Assembly: GCF_002843605.1 (NCBI RefSeq)
Contig: NZ_CP025263.1
Location: forward strand, 5,237,501 to 5,301,500
Origin: Pseudomonas sp. S09G 359
GTDB taxonomy: Bacteria; Pseudomonadota; Gammaproteobacteria; Pseudomonadales; Pseudomonadaceae
DNA: 64,000 bases
Direction: 5' to 3'
Of this stretch, positions 49,158-59,100 are shown one piece after another; the first letter of the stretch is position 1, and every line of letters starts with the position of its first letter. The translations under genes were made by a program, and so were the position numbers. The notes under the pieces were generated by a model. It saw only the letters and a list, made by a program, of their open reading frames with translations. It had not been told where the DNA came from and did not search any database.

Positions 49158-49463
49158 ATGAAAACCTTGACCACTCTGTTCGCCGCCGCTGCCCTGACCC
49201 TTACTGCCGGCCTGGCCCAAGCTGACGTCCGCCCAGACCACATCGAAGGCCTGCTCAAGTCCGGTGCGGTAATGCCTTTCGAAAAACTCAACGCCGCCGC
49301 CATCGCCAAACACGCCGGCGCCACTATCAACGACACCGAGCTGGACCACAAAAACGGCGTGCTGGTGTACGAAGTCGACCTGACCGACACCGCTGGCAAG
49401 AAGTTTGAAGTGAAGCTCGACGCCAAGACCGGCGCCGTGCTGGAAGACAAGCAAGACACTTGA
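49158..49463 (+). CDS. PepSY-domain secreted protein
   Basis: A 101-residue protein with a signal peptide (MKTLTTLFAAAALTLTAGLA, cleaved near AQA). A PepSY domain follows: MPFEKLNAAAIAKHAGATIN, TELDHKNGVLVYEVDLTD, KKFEVKLDAKTGAVLEDKQD. PepSY proteins often inhibit or modulate proteases or sensor kinases. Here the gene stands alone. AAAGGAAAC supplies the ribosome site and a strong terminator follows. Confidence 0.93.
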   Translation: MKTLTTLFAAAALTLTAGLAQADVRPDHIEGLLKSGAVMPFEKLNAAAIAKHAGATINDTELDHKNGVLVYEVDLTDTAGKKFEVKLDAKTGAVLEDKQDT

Positions 49464-49478
49464 TTCATCGCGCAAAAC

Positions 49479-49504
49479 AAAGCCACCCAAGGGTGGCTTT
49501 TTTT
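49479..49504 (+). terminator. rho-independent terminator of the PepSY gene
   Basis: AAAGCCACC/GGTGGCTTT stem with a CAAG loop, followed by a run of T. It may also serve the convergent chemoreceptor gene, whose stop lies eight bases beyond. Confidence 0.92.
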
Positions 49505-49511
49505 GTGCCCG

Positions 49512-51140
49512 TCAGGCGCCCAATCGCGCCGTCACCTCATTCAACTCACCCGACAACCCACGCAGGTTGTGGCTCGCCGCTTCGGTGCGCTGCACGTTGT
49601 CGAGGTTGGCGGTGGCCACTTCGGTGATCTGCGTGATGTTGCGCGAAATATCCTCGGCCACCGACGTCTGCTCCTCGGCTGCCGTGGCGATCTGGCGGTT
49701 CATGTCGCGGATCGCCTCCACCGCCTGGGTGATGTGCGCAAGCATGGCGCCGGCCTGGGTGACCTTTTCCACACTGTCATCGCTGCATGATTGGCCGCTG
49801 ACGATGGCCTCGGCCGCATCCACTGCACCGGTCTGCACCGCCTGGATGATCTGGTTGATCTCGATGATCGACGCCGCCGTGCGTTGCGCCAGGCTGCGTA
49901 CTTCATCGGCTACCACGGCAAAACCACGGCCCGCCTCGCCCGCACGTGCGGCCTCGATGGCAGCGTTGAGCGCCAACAGGTTCGTCTGCTCGGCGATGCC
50001 GCGAATCACTTCGAGCACTTTGCCGATGCGTACGCTGTCGGTTTCCAGGCGGCGGATGATGGTGCCGGTGTTGAGGATTTCATTGCGCATCTGGCCGATG
50101 GTGGCGATGGTGACTTTCATCACTTCACCGCCCTCGCGGGCCGAATGGTCCGCTTCATCGGCGGCGCGCGAAGCACTGGCGGCGTGACGCGCGACTTCCT
50201 GGGCGGTGGCCGACATTTCGGTCATGGCCGTGGCCACCTGGTCGGTGCGGTTGAATTGTTCATGGGTGCCGGTGGCCATCTGACCGGCAATCGAGTTCAA
50301 CTCGCCGCTGGCGCTCACCAGGTCGGTGGCGCTGCGTTGCAGACGGTTGAAGGTCTCGGCCAGGAAGTCACGCAGGGTATTGGCCGCGGCCGCCAACTGG
50401 CCCAGTTCATCCTGGCGATGGCTGGTCACGCGTTGGGCAAACCGGCCATGGCTCAGTTGTGTCACGTAGTCGATCAGGCCACGGATCGGCAGGATCAAAT
50501 TGCGGTTGATCAACCATAGGCTGAACAAGCCGATCAGCGCGCCGGACAGCAGCATGATCGCCAGGCCCACCAGCACGGTGCGCTCGGCATAGGCACTGAT
50601 GGCCGCGGATTTCTGGCTACCTTGTTCACGCAGGTCGCTGACCAGGGCGCTCATCTGCTCACTGGTGGCACGGTCCACGCCCTTTACGGCGGTGTCGCCA
50701 GCCGTAGGATCGCCGTCCGCAGCCACGTAGGCATCACGACCGCGCTGGTAGGCCGCGCCCAGTTGCAAGTGTTCCTGGCGCAGCGTATCGATGCGTCGGC
50801 TCAAGGCCGGGTCGCTGCTGGTCTGGGTGACCAGGCGCACGAGGATACCTTGCACATCGCGTTGCCGATCCTGGAACTGGCCCCAGTATTTCTCCATGTC
50901 CTGGGGCTGTTTGCCGCGCAACAATACGTTCTTCCATTCCTGCACCTGCACCTTGAACTGCAAGTTGGCCTCGTCGATCAACTGCGAGGTGAGCAACGGC
51001 CCGTCAATCAAACTGCGATAACTCTGCACCCCGTTGGAGAGGAAGTTGAAACACGCCAGGGCGATCAACAACATCGCCAGCAGGCTGCCACCGAGCAGCG
51101 ACAGGATTTGTGCTCTCAAGGAGGTTCGCAAAACATTCAT
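49512..51140 (-). CDS. transmembrane methyl-accepting chemotaxis protein
   Basis: A 542-residue chemoreceptor. TM1 is at residues 13-33 ([20 protein letters not shown]), followed by a periplasmic helical-bundle ligand domain (about 34-190), TM2 ([20 protein letters not shown]), a HAMP domain ([20 protein letters not shown]) and the signalling domain with tip [20 protein letters not shown]. The start is [12 protein letters not shown]; 61 further codons in frame upstream are rejected because they precede a normal TM1 start. The ligand is unknown. Confidence 0.94.
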   Translation of the reverse strand: MNVLRTSLRAQILSLLGGSLLAMLLIALACFNFLSNGVQSYRSLIDGPLLTSQLIDEANLQFKVQVQEWKNVLLRGKQPQDMEKYWGQFQDRQRDVQGILVRLVTQTSSDPALSRRIDTLRQEHLQLGAAYQRGRDAYVAADGDPTAGDTAVKGVDRATSEQMSALVSDLREQGSQKSAAISAYAERTVLVGLAIMLLSGALIGLFSLWLINRNLILPIRGLIDYVTQLSHGRFAQRVTSHRQDELGQLAAAANTLRDFLAETFNRLQRSATDLVSASGELNSIAGQMATGTHEQFNRTDQVATAMTEMSATAQEVARHAASASRAADEADHSAREGGEVMKVTIATIGQMRNEILNTGTIIRRLETDSVRIGKVLEVIRGIAEQTNLLALNAAIEAARAGEAGRGFAVVADEVRSLAQRTAASIIEINQIIQAVQTGAVDAAEAIVSGQSCSDDSVEKVTQAGAMLAHITQAVEAIRDMNRQIATAAEEQTSVAEDISRNITQITEVATANLDNVQRTEAASHNLRGLSGELNEVTARLGA

Positions 51141-51402
51141 CGGGGAAAAGCCTCGATACAGGGAATTCGTGCAGGCACGCGGTAACTTCCCTGTCTTCAA
51201 AAGCACCGCCCATCCACAGCGGTTCTTAATGCCCTGAATCGGCCGTGCTAGAGGCTTCTTGAACGGTTCCTGACAGGCGGTCAATAAAATGTCACACCAA
51301 CGAAATATTTTAAAAATCGTCATAAAACTGTCAAATTTCCTTGCAATGATCGCTCACGCGAACCTGTGAAACGTCCTACAGGCGCTTTCTCTGCGAGCCT
51401 CC

Positions 51403-52425
51403 ATGAACCACAGCATCGACCACAGCCACCAGGATTCCGACCTGTTTGGCTTGCTTTACGGTTTTCGTTTTCGCCCCGGTGAAAAGGCTGAGCAGATCGA
51501 CTCGGCCACGGCCCTGCGGGCATTGCAACAACCGGCCGACCCGGAAGAGTTTCTGTGGCTGCACCTGAACCTGGCCCACGCGGCCTGCGAGCGTTGGATG
51601 CAGGCGAACCTGGACCTGCCCGAAGAGTTCTTCGAAGCCCTGCACGAAGGCTCGCGCTCCACCCGTATCGAACATGTCGACTCGGCCTTGCTGGCGGTGG
51701 TCAACGACGTGGTGTTCAACTTCAGCAGCATGGTCTCGTCGGATATTTCCACGCTGTGGGTATGCGCGCGCAGCCGGTTGTTGATCAGTGCGCGCCTGCA
51801 ACCTTTGCACTCGGTGGATAAATTGCGTTCGTCGGTAAAGGCCGGTGAACACTTCCGCTCACCACTGGAACTGCTGGTGCACCTGCTGCGTGACCAGGGC
51901 GAAGTGCTGACCCAGATCGTGCGCAAAACCAGCATCAGCGTCGACCACATCGAAGACCAGTTGCTGTCATCGCGCCTGTCCACCAACCGCGCCGAGCTGG
52001 GCGCCGCACGCCGGGTGCTGGTGCGCCTGCAACGCCTGCTCGCGCTGGAGCCGGGCTCGCTGCTGCGCCTGCTCAACCGCCCGCCGCAATGGCTGCAGAA
52101 GGAAGACGTAAAGGAGTTGCGCAAATCCACCGAGGAGTTTGCGCTGATCATCAACGACCTGACGGCCCTGGGTGAACGCATAAAGTTGTTGCAGGAAGAG
52201 ATCGCCGCCAACCTCAACGAACAAAGCAACCGCACGCTGTTCACCCTCACCGTGGTCACGGTGTTGGCGCTGCCGATCAACATCATCGCCGGTTTTTTTG
52301 GCATGAACGTAGGCGGCGTGCCGCTTTCCCAAGACCCGGAGGGCTTCTGGATTCTGGTGGCGTTGGTGGCGACGTTTACCTTGATTGCCGGGCGTTGGGC
52401 GTTCAGAAAGCGCAAGGATTACTAG
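51403..52425 (+). CDS. zntB: CorA-family zinc/divalent cation transporter ZntB
   Basis: A 340-residue CorA/ZntB-type channel. A large cytoplasmic domain (1-275) ends in a coiled stretch, then two transmembrane helices (LTVVTVLALPINIIAGFFGM and WILVALVATFTLIAGRWAF) with the GMN signature between them (GFFGMNVGGVP). ZntB mediates Zn2+ transport; a Mg2+/Ni2+ role cannot be excluded from sequence. It is divergent from the chemoreceptor. Confidence 0.9.
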   Translation: MNHSIDHSHQDSDLFGLLYGFRFRPGEKAEQIDSATALRALQQPADPEEFLWLHLNLAHAACERWMQANLDLPEEFFEALHEGSRSTRIEHVDSALLAVVNDVVFNFSSMVSSDISTLWVCARSRLLISARLQPLHSVDKLRSSVKAGEHFRSPLELLVHLLRDQGEVLTQIVRKTSISVDHIEDQLLSSRLSTNRAELGAARRVLVRLQRLLALEPGSLLRLLNRPPQWLQKEDVKELRKSTEEFALIINDLTALGERIKLLQEEIAANLNEQSNRTLFTLTVVTVLALPINIIAGFFGMNVGGVPLSQDPEGFWILVALVATFTLIAGRWAFRKRKDY

Positions 52426-52443
52426 CCTTGGAATGCAATCTAC

Positions 52444-52551
52444 TGTGGGAGGGGGCTTTCCCCCGATGGCGGTGTACCAGTCAGCTTATGTTCTAGCTGA
52501 CCCACTGCAATCGGGGGCAAGTCGAATCGTCGAACCGCCCCTCCCACATTG
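52444..52551. repeat. second variant REPIN with inserted segment
   Basis: The left arm is CTGTGGGAGGGGGCTTTCCC. The right arm is GGGGGCAAG, then TCGAATCGTCGAACCG, then CCCCTCCCACA. The same roughly 16-base interruption is seen at 27065-27178, with one base difference. Confidence 0.85.
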
Positions 52552-52674
52552 GTTCGGCGGTGTATTACGGACCAGCGGCAGACCCGATTCCAATAAACAC
52601 TGACCTACAGCAGCATCTCTGTAACATCTTGCAATGATCATGAACGACATCCTCCCCACACTGGATGCTCCGGC

Positions 52675-54291
52675 ATGGCCACCCCTTCCCTGACTGCCTC
52701 CTCCCACGCATCACCCGCGGACCCCAAACCCCGGCTGGACAAGAAACCCGGCCTGGTGACGGTGATCATTTTCTTCGCCGTGCTCGCCATGGGCCTGTTG
52801 TTTACCGCCTACAGCCTGATGCACGACATGCACGAACTGGGCACCGTGGTGACCACCTGGACACCATTCCTGCTGCTGGGTGTGGCGCTGCTTATCGCTC
52901 TGGGCTTCGAGTTCGTCAACGGCTTCCACGACACTGCCAACGCGGTGGCGACGGTGATCTACACCAACTCGCTGCCGCCGCATTTTGCGGTGGTGTGGTC
53001 AGGCTTTTTCAACTTCCTCGGTGTGCTGCTGTCCAGCGGCGCCGTGGCGTTCGGCATCATCGCGCTGCTGCCGGTGGAGTTGATTTTGCAGGTTGGCTCA
53101 TCAGCCGGGTTCGCCATGATCTTCGCCCTGCTGATCGCCGCCATCCTGTGGAACCTTGGCACCTGGTGGCTGGGCTTGCCGGCGTCGTCTTCCCATACGT
53201 TGATCGGCTCGATCATCGGCGTGGGCGTGGCGAATGCCTTGATGCACGGGCGTGACGGCACCAGCGGGGTGGATTGGAGCCAGGCGACCAAAATCGGTTA
53301 CGCGCTGCTGCTGTCGCCGCTGATCGGCTTCGCCTTTGCCGCCCTGCTGTTGCTGGCCCTGCGCGCCTTTGTGAAAAACCGCGCGCTGTACAAGGCGCCA
53401 AAGGGCGACACCCCGCCGCCGTGGTGGATTCGCGGCATGCTGATCGCCACCTGCACCGGCGTGTCTTTCGCCCACGGTTCCAACGATGGCCAGAAAGGCA
53501 TGGGCCTGATCATGCTGATCCTGGTCGGCACCCTGCCGATGGCCTACGCGCTGAACCGCACCATGCCCGCAGAGCAATCGCTACAGTTCGCCGCCGTGGC
53601 CGAAGTGACCCAGGTGGCGCTGGTGAAAAGCGCGCCGCAGCCGCTGGCAGGCGACCCGCGCCCGATCCTTTCGACTTACGTGCGCACCAAGGAAGCCACC
53701 CCGGAACTGGTGCCGGCCCTCGCCGCCCTGGCCGGGCACATTGGTGACGAAGTAAAAGGCTACGGCTCCCTGGCCAAAGTCCCCGTGGAAGCGGTAGGCA
53801 ACGTGCGTAACGACATGTACCTGACCAGCGAAACCATCCGCCTGATGGACAAGGGCAAGGTCGGCAATTTTGACGCCGACACCCAAGGCAAGCTGACACT
53901 GTTCAAGGACCAGATCGACGCCTCCACGCGCTTTATCCCGCTGTGGGTCAAGATCGCCGTGGCCATCGCCCTGGGGCTGGGCACCATGGTCGGCTGGAAG
54001 CGCATCGTGGTGACCGTGGGCGAGAAGATCGGCAAGACCCACCTGACTTACGCCCAGGGCGCGTCGGCCGAAATGGTGGCGATGCTGACCATCGGCGCGG
54101 CGGATATGTATGGCTTGCCGGTGTCGACCACGCATGTGCTGTCGTCCGGTGTGGCGGGGACGATGGTGGCCAATGGCGGGGGTTTGCAGATGCGCACCAT
54201 CCGGAATCTGGCGATGGCGTGGGTGTTGACGTTGCCGGCGGCGATTGTGCTGTCGGGCAGCCTCTACTGGCTGTTCACCCAACTCTTCTGA
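52675..54291 (+). CDS. PiT-family inorganic phosphate transporter
   Basis: A 538-residue permease with two PiT signatures: GFEFVNGFHDTANAVATVIY (about residue 82) and VSFAHGSNDGQKGMGLIMLI (about 262). Around ten to twelve hydrophobic segments are interrupted by a hydrophilic insertion at about 305-420. It should be a low-affinity metal-phosphate/proton symporter. The insertion is long, as in the PitA-like group of Pseudomonas. No regulator is adjacent. Confidence 0.93.
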   Translation: MATPSLTASSHASPADPKPRLDKKPGLVTVIIFFAVLAMGLLFTAYSLMHDMHELGTVVTTWTPFLLLGVALLIALGFEFVNGFHDTANAVATVIYTNSLPPHFAVVWSGFFNFLGVLLSSGAVAFGIIALLPVELILQVGSSAGFAMIFALLIAAILWNLGTWWLGLPASSSHTLIGSIIGVGVANALMHGRDGTSGVDWSQATKIGYALLLSPLIGFAFAALLLLALRAFVKNRALYKAPKGDTPPPWWIRGMLIATCTGVSFAHGSNDGQKGMGLIMLILVGTLPMAYALNRTMPAEQSLQFAAVAEVTQVALVKSAPQPLAGDPRPILSTYVRTKEATPELVPALAALAGHIGDEVKGYGSLAKVPVEAVGNVRNDMYLTSETIRLMDKGKVGNFDADTQGKLTLFKDQIDASTRFIPLWVKIAVAIALGLGTMVGWKRIVVTVGEKIGKTHLTYAQGASAEMVAMLTIGAADMYGLPVSTTHVLSSGVAGTMVANGGGLQMRTIRNLAMAWVLTLPAAIVLSGSLYWLFTQLF

Positions 54292-54305
54292 CACACAACT
54301 GTAAA

Positions 54306-54400
54306 AAATGTGGGAGGGGCTTGCCCCCGATGACAGTGGGTCAGCTACAGATGAGCTGACTGATCTACTGCCATCGGGGGCAAGCCCCCTCCCACATTTG
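54306..54400. repeat. REPIN between pit and pxpC
   Basis: The arms AATGTGGGAGGGGCTTGCCC and GGGGGCAAGCCCCCTCCCAC enclose a loop containing AGCTACAGATGAGCT. It belongs to the same family as the units in the astE array. It lies between two convergent genes. Confidence 0.92.
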
Positions 54401-54412
54401 CTTTTTATTTCT

Positions 54413-55387
54413 TCAGTGGTTGAAGAGTCCGGCCATGGCCTTCAGGCGCTTCTTGTAAACCCGCCGCGCCTCCAGCGCCTCTTCCAGCGTCACCGCCACA
54501 AACCCCGCCCGCTGGTTCGGCTGCATCTGCCCGATCAAATCCAGGTCCGCGCTGATCACCGTGCCAATCATCGCGTACCCTCCCCCCGACACCGCGTCGC
54601 GATGCAGCACGATCGGCTCCAACCCGGCCGGTACCTGGATCGAACCGATGGGGTAGCAACTGTCGACGATATTCGATGGGTCCGACCCCGCGCCGAACGG
54701 CTGCTCGCGTGGCTGGAAGCTCAATGCGCTGCCGCCCTTGAAGCGATAGCCGATACGGTCCGCCTCGGAGCCCACCGTCCAGGGTTGGGCAAAAAAACTG
54801 CTTTTGGCCGCCTCCGTCAGGCGCTCGTAATACAGCCCTGGCACGACCCGCAGGGTCACGTCGCCGCCGACGGAGCGACGCAGCGCCATCGGCAAACTAT
54901 TGCCCGCACGCCCCAACCCACTGGCCGCGCCAATGGGCAATTCATCACCCTCCTGCAAACGCCGCCCGTGGAACCCACCGAGTGCACCGAGGGTGTAGGT
55001 GGAACGGCTGCCGAGCACCACTGGCACATCAATACCCCCGGCAACCGCGAGGTAAGTACGCGCACCCGCCTGGGGAAATTCAAAGCGCAGTGTTTGCCCC
55101 GCGCGCACCTGGAAAGCGGTGTCCTGATGCACCACCTCACCGTCCAGGCGCGGCGCCATCAACGCGCCGCTGAGGGCGACCAAGGCGTCCTGTTGAAACT
55201 GCAACTCCGGCCCGATCAAGGTGCATTCCAGGCCGGCCGCATCGATGGGGTTGCCCACCAGATGGTTGGCCGCACTCAAGGCGTACTGGTCCAGCGCACC
55301 GGAGGGTGGAATGCCCAAATGGTAATAGCCTTCGCGGCCAAGGTCCTGCACGGAGGTGGCGAGGCCGGGTTTGAGGACCTTGATCAT
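54413..55387 (-). CDS. pxpC: 5-oxoprolinase subunit C
   Basis: A 324-residue KipA/carboxyltransferase-subdomain protein. It starts MIKVLKPGLATSVQDLGREG, with GIPPSGALDQYALSAANHLV and the later LEPIVLHRDAVSGGGYAMIG, all characteristic. PxpA, PxpB and PxpC together hydrolyse 5-oxoproline to glutamate using ATP. The start overlaps the pxpB stop by four bases. Confidence 0.95.
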   Translation of the reverse strand: MIKVLKPGLATSVQDLGREGYYHLGIPPSGALDQYALSAANHLVGNPIDAAGLECTLIGPELQFQQDALVALSGALMAPRLDGEVVHQDTAFQVRAGQTLRFEFPQAGARTYLAVAGGIDVPVVLGSRSTYTLGALGGFHGRRLQEGDELPIGAASGLGRAGNSLPMALRRSVGGDVTLRVVPGLYYERLTEAAKSSFFAQPWTVGSEADRIGYRFKGGSALSFQPREQPFGAGSDPSNIVDSCYPIGSIQVPAGLEPIVLHRDAVSGGGYAMIGTVISADLDLIGQMQPNQRAGFVAVTLEEALEARRVYKKRLKAMAGLFNH

Positions 55388-56262
55388 GCCAGCGCCTCCT
55401 GCAGGGTTTTCGGGTAGCCGATGGGGTCGGCGAGAAATGCGTCGAGGGAAAATTCCACCGGGCGGATGCGCAGGTCAAAATGGCCTGCGTCCACGTCGGC
55501 AACAGCCCTGTCGTAAGCCTCTCGGTCGATGGGTTTGAACTGCACGATGTCCCCGGGGCGGAAGAACACCATGTGCTCCTTGAGGTACGCCAACTGCTGC
55601 GCCGGGTCGTAGATCGGTGCCGGGGTTACCCCAAACATCTGGTAACCACCTGCGCCGCGCACCGAGTAGATGCAACCGAAACAGCCGCCATGGCCGAGGG
55701 TGAGTTTCGGCGTGTCGGTGCGCGGGCGCAGGTACTTGGGCACCTGCAACTGCCGCGCGCGCTCGACCATCTGGAACATGAACGGCAAGCCCGCAACAAA
55801 CCCGACCATCGACACAAACCACGGCGCGCCACTGTGGGCGGCGATAAACGCGTCGACGTCGGCCAGGCCATTGATGCGCGCGGCGTACTCCAGGTCAGTG
55901 CCGCTGGGGTCCTGGTGGCGGTCGCGAAAACGCATCAGGGTTTCGTGGGTCCAGGGGTCGTTGTAGAGCACCGGGATTTCGATAATGCGCGTGTGCAACG
56001 TGCGTTCGGCCACGGCCTGGGCTTCGGCGCTTTGCACGGCATCGAGCAGCGCATAGGGCGCGATGCGGTCGGGGTCGAAGCGAATCTGGAAGGACGCGTT
56101 GGCCAGGCACACATCCAGCACGCCCTCCAGGGCCAGGCGTTCCACCGCGCGGGTCACCGCCATGCCTTTGAAAAAGGCCTCCAGGGACATGCTGTCGCTG
56201 ACCTCGGCAAACAGGTGTTCATCGCCGCCGAAGCTGTAGCGGATGGGGGACGTTTCAGCCAT
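55384..56262 (-). CDS. pxpB: 5-oxoprolinase subunit B
   Basis: A 292-residue KipI-type allophanate hydrolase subunit 1 domain protein. IRYSFGGDEHLFAEVSDS, the central IEIPVLYNDPWTHETL, FVAGLPFMFQM and VRGAGGYQMFGVTPAPIYDP are typical. It is slightly longer than minimal PxpB (about 220), with extra sequence between residues 125 and 160 and at the end. It lies between pxpA and pxpC in one operon. Confidence 0.94.
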   Translation of the reverse strand: MAETSPIRYSFGGDEHLFAEVSDSMSLEAFFKGMAVTRAVERLALEGVLDVCLANASFQIRFDPDRIAPYALLDAVQSAEAQAVAERTLHTRIIEIPVLYNDPWTHETLMRFRDRHQDPSGTDLEYAARINGLADVDAFIAAHSGAPWFVSMVGFVAGLPFMFQMVERARQLQVPKYLRPRTDTPKLTLGHGGCFGCIYSVRGAGGYQMFGVTPAPIYDPAQQLAYLKEHMVFFRPGDIVQFKPIDREAYDRAVADVDAGHFDLRIRPVEFSLDAFLADPIGYPKTLQEALA

Positions 56263-56318
56263 GTCTGTTCCTCTTGGAATCGTTATAGAAAGGCAGGCAA
56301 AAAAGTGATGATCAGTGC

Positions 56319-57077
56319 TTATTGTGGGTTTCTGACGTCGATACCGGCGCGGTCCAGGGCTTCGCGCGTGGCCTCCACCAGTTCCAGGGCGCCGGGGGTG
56401 TCACTGTGCAGGCAGATCGAATCGAATTCGATAAACAAGTCTTCGCCTTCCACGGTGCGCACCAAACCGGTCTGACACGCGCGTAGGACGCGGGCCGCAA
56501 CCGTCGCAGGATCGAGTGCACGTACATTGCGGGTAAACACGATGGAACCGCTCAGATCGTACTCACGGTCGGCGTAAAACTCCCGCACCACCGGTTGCCC
56601 CAGCTCTTTGGCCACGCGCCAGATTACCGAGTTGGGCATGCAGTACAGCAACAGCGTCGGTTCGATGATTTGCAGATTCTGCACCAGCAACCGCGCCGCC
56701 TCTTCGTCGCGGGCCAGGTGCATGTAGAGCGCGCCGTGGGGCTTGATATGTTGCAAGGCCATGCCCTGGGCGCGGGCCACTTCACGCAGGGCGCCGAGCT
56801 GGTAGAGGATGTCGTCCACCAGCTCCTGGGCCGGCGCATTGATATGCCGACGGCCGAAGCCCACCAAGTCACGAAAGCCCGGATGCGCGCCGATGGCCAC
56901 GCCCAGTTGCTTGGCGCGCTCCACGGTACGGCGCATGGTGCCGGGGTCGCCGGCATGGAAGCCGGTGGCGATATTGGCCGAGCTGATGTAGGCCATCAGT
57001 TCCGCGTCGACGCCATCGCCGATGGTCCAGGGGCCGAAACTTTCGCCCATGTCCGAGTTGAAATCCACTGCCTGCAT
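56319..57077 (-). CDS. pxpA: 5-oxoprolinase subunit A (LamB/YcsF)
   Basis: A 252-residue LamB/YcsF-family protein. [53 protein letters not shown] and [12 protein letters not shown] are the family landmarks. It is the catalytic partner for 5-oxoproline ring opening. The start is the ATG at MQAVDFN (or three codons earlier). It is first in the operon and divergent from a LysR gene. Confidence 0.95.
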   Translation of the reverse strand: MQAVDFNSDMGESFGPWTIGDGVDAELMAYISSANIATGFHAGDPGTMRRTVERAKQLGVAIGAHPGFRDLVGFGRRHINAPAQELVDDILYQLGALREVARAQGMALQHIKPHGALYMHLARDEEAARLLVQNLQIIEPTLLLYCMPNSVIWRVAKELGQPVVREFYADREYDLSGSIVFTRNVRALDPATVAARVLRACQTGLVRTVEGEDLFIEFDSICLHSDTPGALELVEATREALDRAGIDVRNPQ

Positions 57078-57138
57078 CGGGGTCACTCCGCCAACGTTGA
57101 TGCTGGAAAAGTAGGCTGCCGCTTGACCCCTTGGGAAG

Positions 57139-57175
57139 ATCTATTATCAGATAGCCCATCTTCTGAAAAACAGAT
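57139..57175. promoter_or_regulatory. two LysR-type inverted repeats between pxpA and lysR
   Basis: ATCT-N6-AGAT at 57139-57152 and ATCT-N10-AGAT at 57158-57175 lie in tandem in the divergent gap. The second ends at the ribosome-binding region of the LysR gene, consistent with autoregulation. The site assignment is inferred. Confidence 0.5.
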
Positions 57176-57181
57176 AAAGCC

Positions 57182-58099
57182 ATGTCCCTGACCTTGCGCC
57201 AAGTCCGCTACTTCGTCGCCACCGCCGAAATCGGCCAGATCTCCCAGGCGGCGATCCACCTGAATATCTCCCAGTCGGCAGTGACCACGGCGATCAAGGA
57301 ACTGGAAGCCATGCTCGGCGTGCAACTGTTTGTGCGCTCGGCCCAGGGCATGAACCTGACCGACGCCGGGCGGCATTTTCTCAACCGCGCCTATGTGATC
57401 GTGCGCAGTGTCGACGACGCGCTGAACAGCCCGCTGCCCGACTACCGCGCCAGCGGCGTGTTGCGCCTGGCGGCCAGCTATACGGTGTTGGGGTATTTCC
57501 TGCCCCACCACTTACAGCGCATGGAGCACTGGCACCCGGACGTGACCATCGAGGTGTTCGAGCAGGAGCGCCAGGCCATCGAACAGGGCCTGCTCGACGG
57601 CCAGTTCGACATGGCCGTGGTGCTCACCGCCAACCTCACCCACCCGGACATCGTCTCCGAAATCCTCTTCAACTCGGAACGCCGCTTGTGGCTGCCCAGC
57701 CATCACCCATTGTGCGAGCGCGGCGCCGTGAGCCTGGCGGACGTGGCACAAGAACCCTACATCCTGCTCACCGTGGACGAGGCCGAACACAGTGCCATGC
57801 GTTACTGGGAACAGGCCGGGCAAACGCCCCAGGTGCGGCTGCGCACCAGTTCCGTGGAGGCCGTGCGCAGCATGGTCGCCAATGGCAGCGGCGTGGCGAT
57901 CCTGTCCGACCTGGTGCACCGGCCCTGGTCCCTGGAGGGCAAGCGCATCGAGACATTGACCGTGACCGACCCGGTAACGCCCATGAGTGTCGGCCTGGCC
58001 TGGCACCGCGAGCGCGCGTTCACCCCGGCGATGCAAGCGGTGCGCGATTACTTCCACGATGCGTTCCTGGCGCCGCAACAGTTGTCGGCGCGGCGTTAG
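57182..58099 (+). CDS. LysR-family regulator of the pxp operon
   Basis: A 305-residue LysR protein. The HTH is at residues 3-60 (LRQVRYFVATAEIGQISQAA, LNISQSAVTTAIKELEAMLG) and the effector domain begins near SGVLRLAASYTVLGYFLPHH. Divergent placement and shared inverted repeats indicate control of pxpABC. Its stop overlaps the next, convergent LysR gene by four bases. Confidence 0.92.
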   Translation: MSLTLRQVRYFVATAEIGQISQAAIHLNISQSAVTTAIKELEAMLGVQLFVRSAQGMNLTDAGRHFLNRAYVIVRSVDDALNSPLPDYRASGVLRLAASYTVLGYFLPHHLQRMEHWHPDVTIEVFEQERQAIEQGLLDGQFDMAVVLTANLTHPDIVSEILFNSERRLWLPSHHPLCERGAVSLADVAQEPYILLTVDEAEHSAMRYWEQAGQTPQVRLRTSSVEAVRSMVANGSGVAILSDLVHRPWSLEGKRIETLTVTDPVTPMSVGLAWHRERAFTPAMQAVRDYFHDAFLAPQQLSARR

Positions 58100-58992
58100 A
58101 GCTGGGCCTGCAACGTCGCGGCCAGCCACTCCATGAACACCCGCACCCGCTGCGGCAGATGCCGTTGCCCGGCGTAGAGCAGGGACACGTCCAGCGCGGG
58201 CGCCTGAAAATCCGTCAGCACCGCCACCAGTTCGCCGCGGCCCAACAAGTCGCGAACGCCAAGCAATGGCACTTGGGTGATGCCGAAACCACCCAAGCAG
58301 GCCGCCTGATACGCATCGGTGCTGTTGACCGTGACGCGCCCGGCCATCGCCACGCGCTGCACCTTGTTGCCTTGCAGGTATTCGAACCCGGATGAACGCG
58401 CGCCCAGCGGTCGCACGTAATGCACCAGTTGATGCTGCTCCAGGTCGGCGAGGGTCTGAGGCACACCATAACGTTGCAGGTATGCCGGGCTCGCGCAGTT
58501 GACCACCGGCATGCTGCAGACTTTGCGTGCTACCACGGTTTGATCCGGCTGCGCGCCAACGCGCAACACACAATCGAAGCCTTCGGCGATCAGATCGACC
58601 TGGCGGTCCGAGCTGCTGATTTCCATCTCGATCAGCGGGTGACGCGCCATGAATGACGGCAGGTGCGGCAGGATCATGCCGCGCGCCATCACGTTCGGCA
58701 TGTCCACTCGAATACGCCCGGCCAACTGGGTTTCATCCTGGCGGAACAGCCCTTCCAACTCCTCCATGTGCGCCAGCAGATCCTTGCTGCGCTCATACAG
58801 CACGCGGCCATCCTGGGTCGCCTGCACCTTGCGCGTGGTGCGCTGCAACAGGCGCGCGCCCAGCAACGCTTCCAGCGCCTGCACATGCTCCGACACCGTC
58901 GAGCGCGGCAGGCCCAGGCTCTCGCCGGCCTGGGTGAAACTCGACAGTTCGGTGACGCGCACAAAGGTGCGCAGCAGCTCCAGCTTGTTCAT
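58096..58992 (-). CDS. LysR-family regulator
   Basis: A 298-residue LysR protein of the CrgA-like group. The HTH is LLRTFVRVTELSSFTQAGES and LPRSTVSEHVQALEALLGAR; the effector part includes IRVDMPNVMARGMILPHLP and DCVLRVGAQPDQTVVARKV. It is divergent from the short-chain dehydrogenase at 59101 and probably regulates it. Confidence 0.92.
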   Translation of the reverse strand: MNKLELLRTFVRVTELSSFTQAGESLGLPRSTVSEHVQALEALLGARLLQRTTRKVQATQDGRVLYERSKDLLAHMEELEGLFRQDETQLAGRIRVDMPNVMARGMILPHLPSFMARHPLIEMEISSSDRQVDLIAEGFDCVLRVGAQPDQTVVARKVCSMPVVNCASPAYLQRYGVPQTLADLEQHQLVHYVRPLGARSSGFEYLQGNKVQRVAMAGRVTVNSTDAYQAACLGGFGITQVPLLGVRDLLGRGELVAVLTDFQAPALDVSLLYAGQRHLPQRVRVFMEWLAATLQAQL

Positions 58993-59100
58993 GGGATTGT
59001 TCGCCTTATCCGGCCAGTGATTTCGCTTTCACTGTGTTTATCACGTTATGAGCGGACAAATACACTTAGTCCCACGACCACATCTGAAGAGGACTGCACC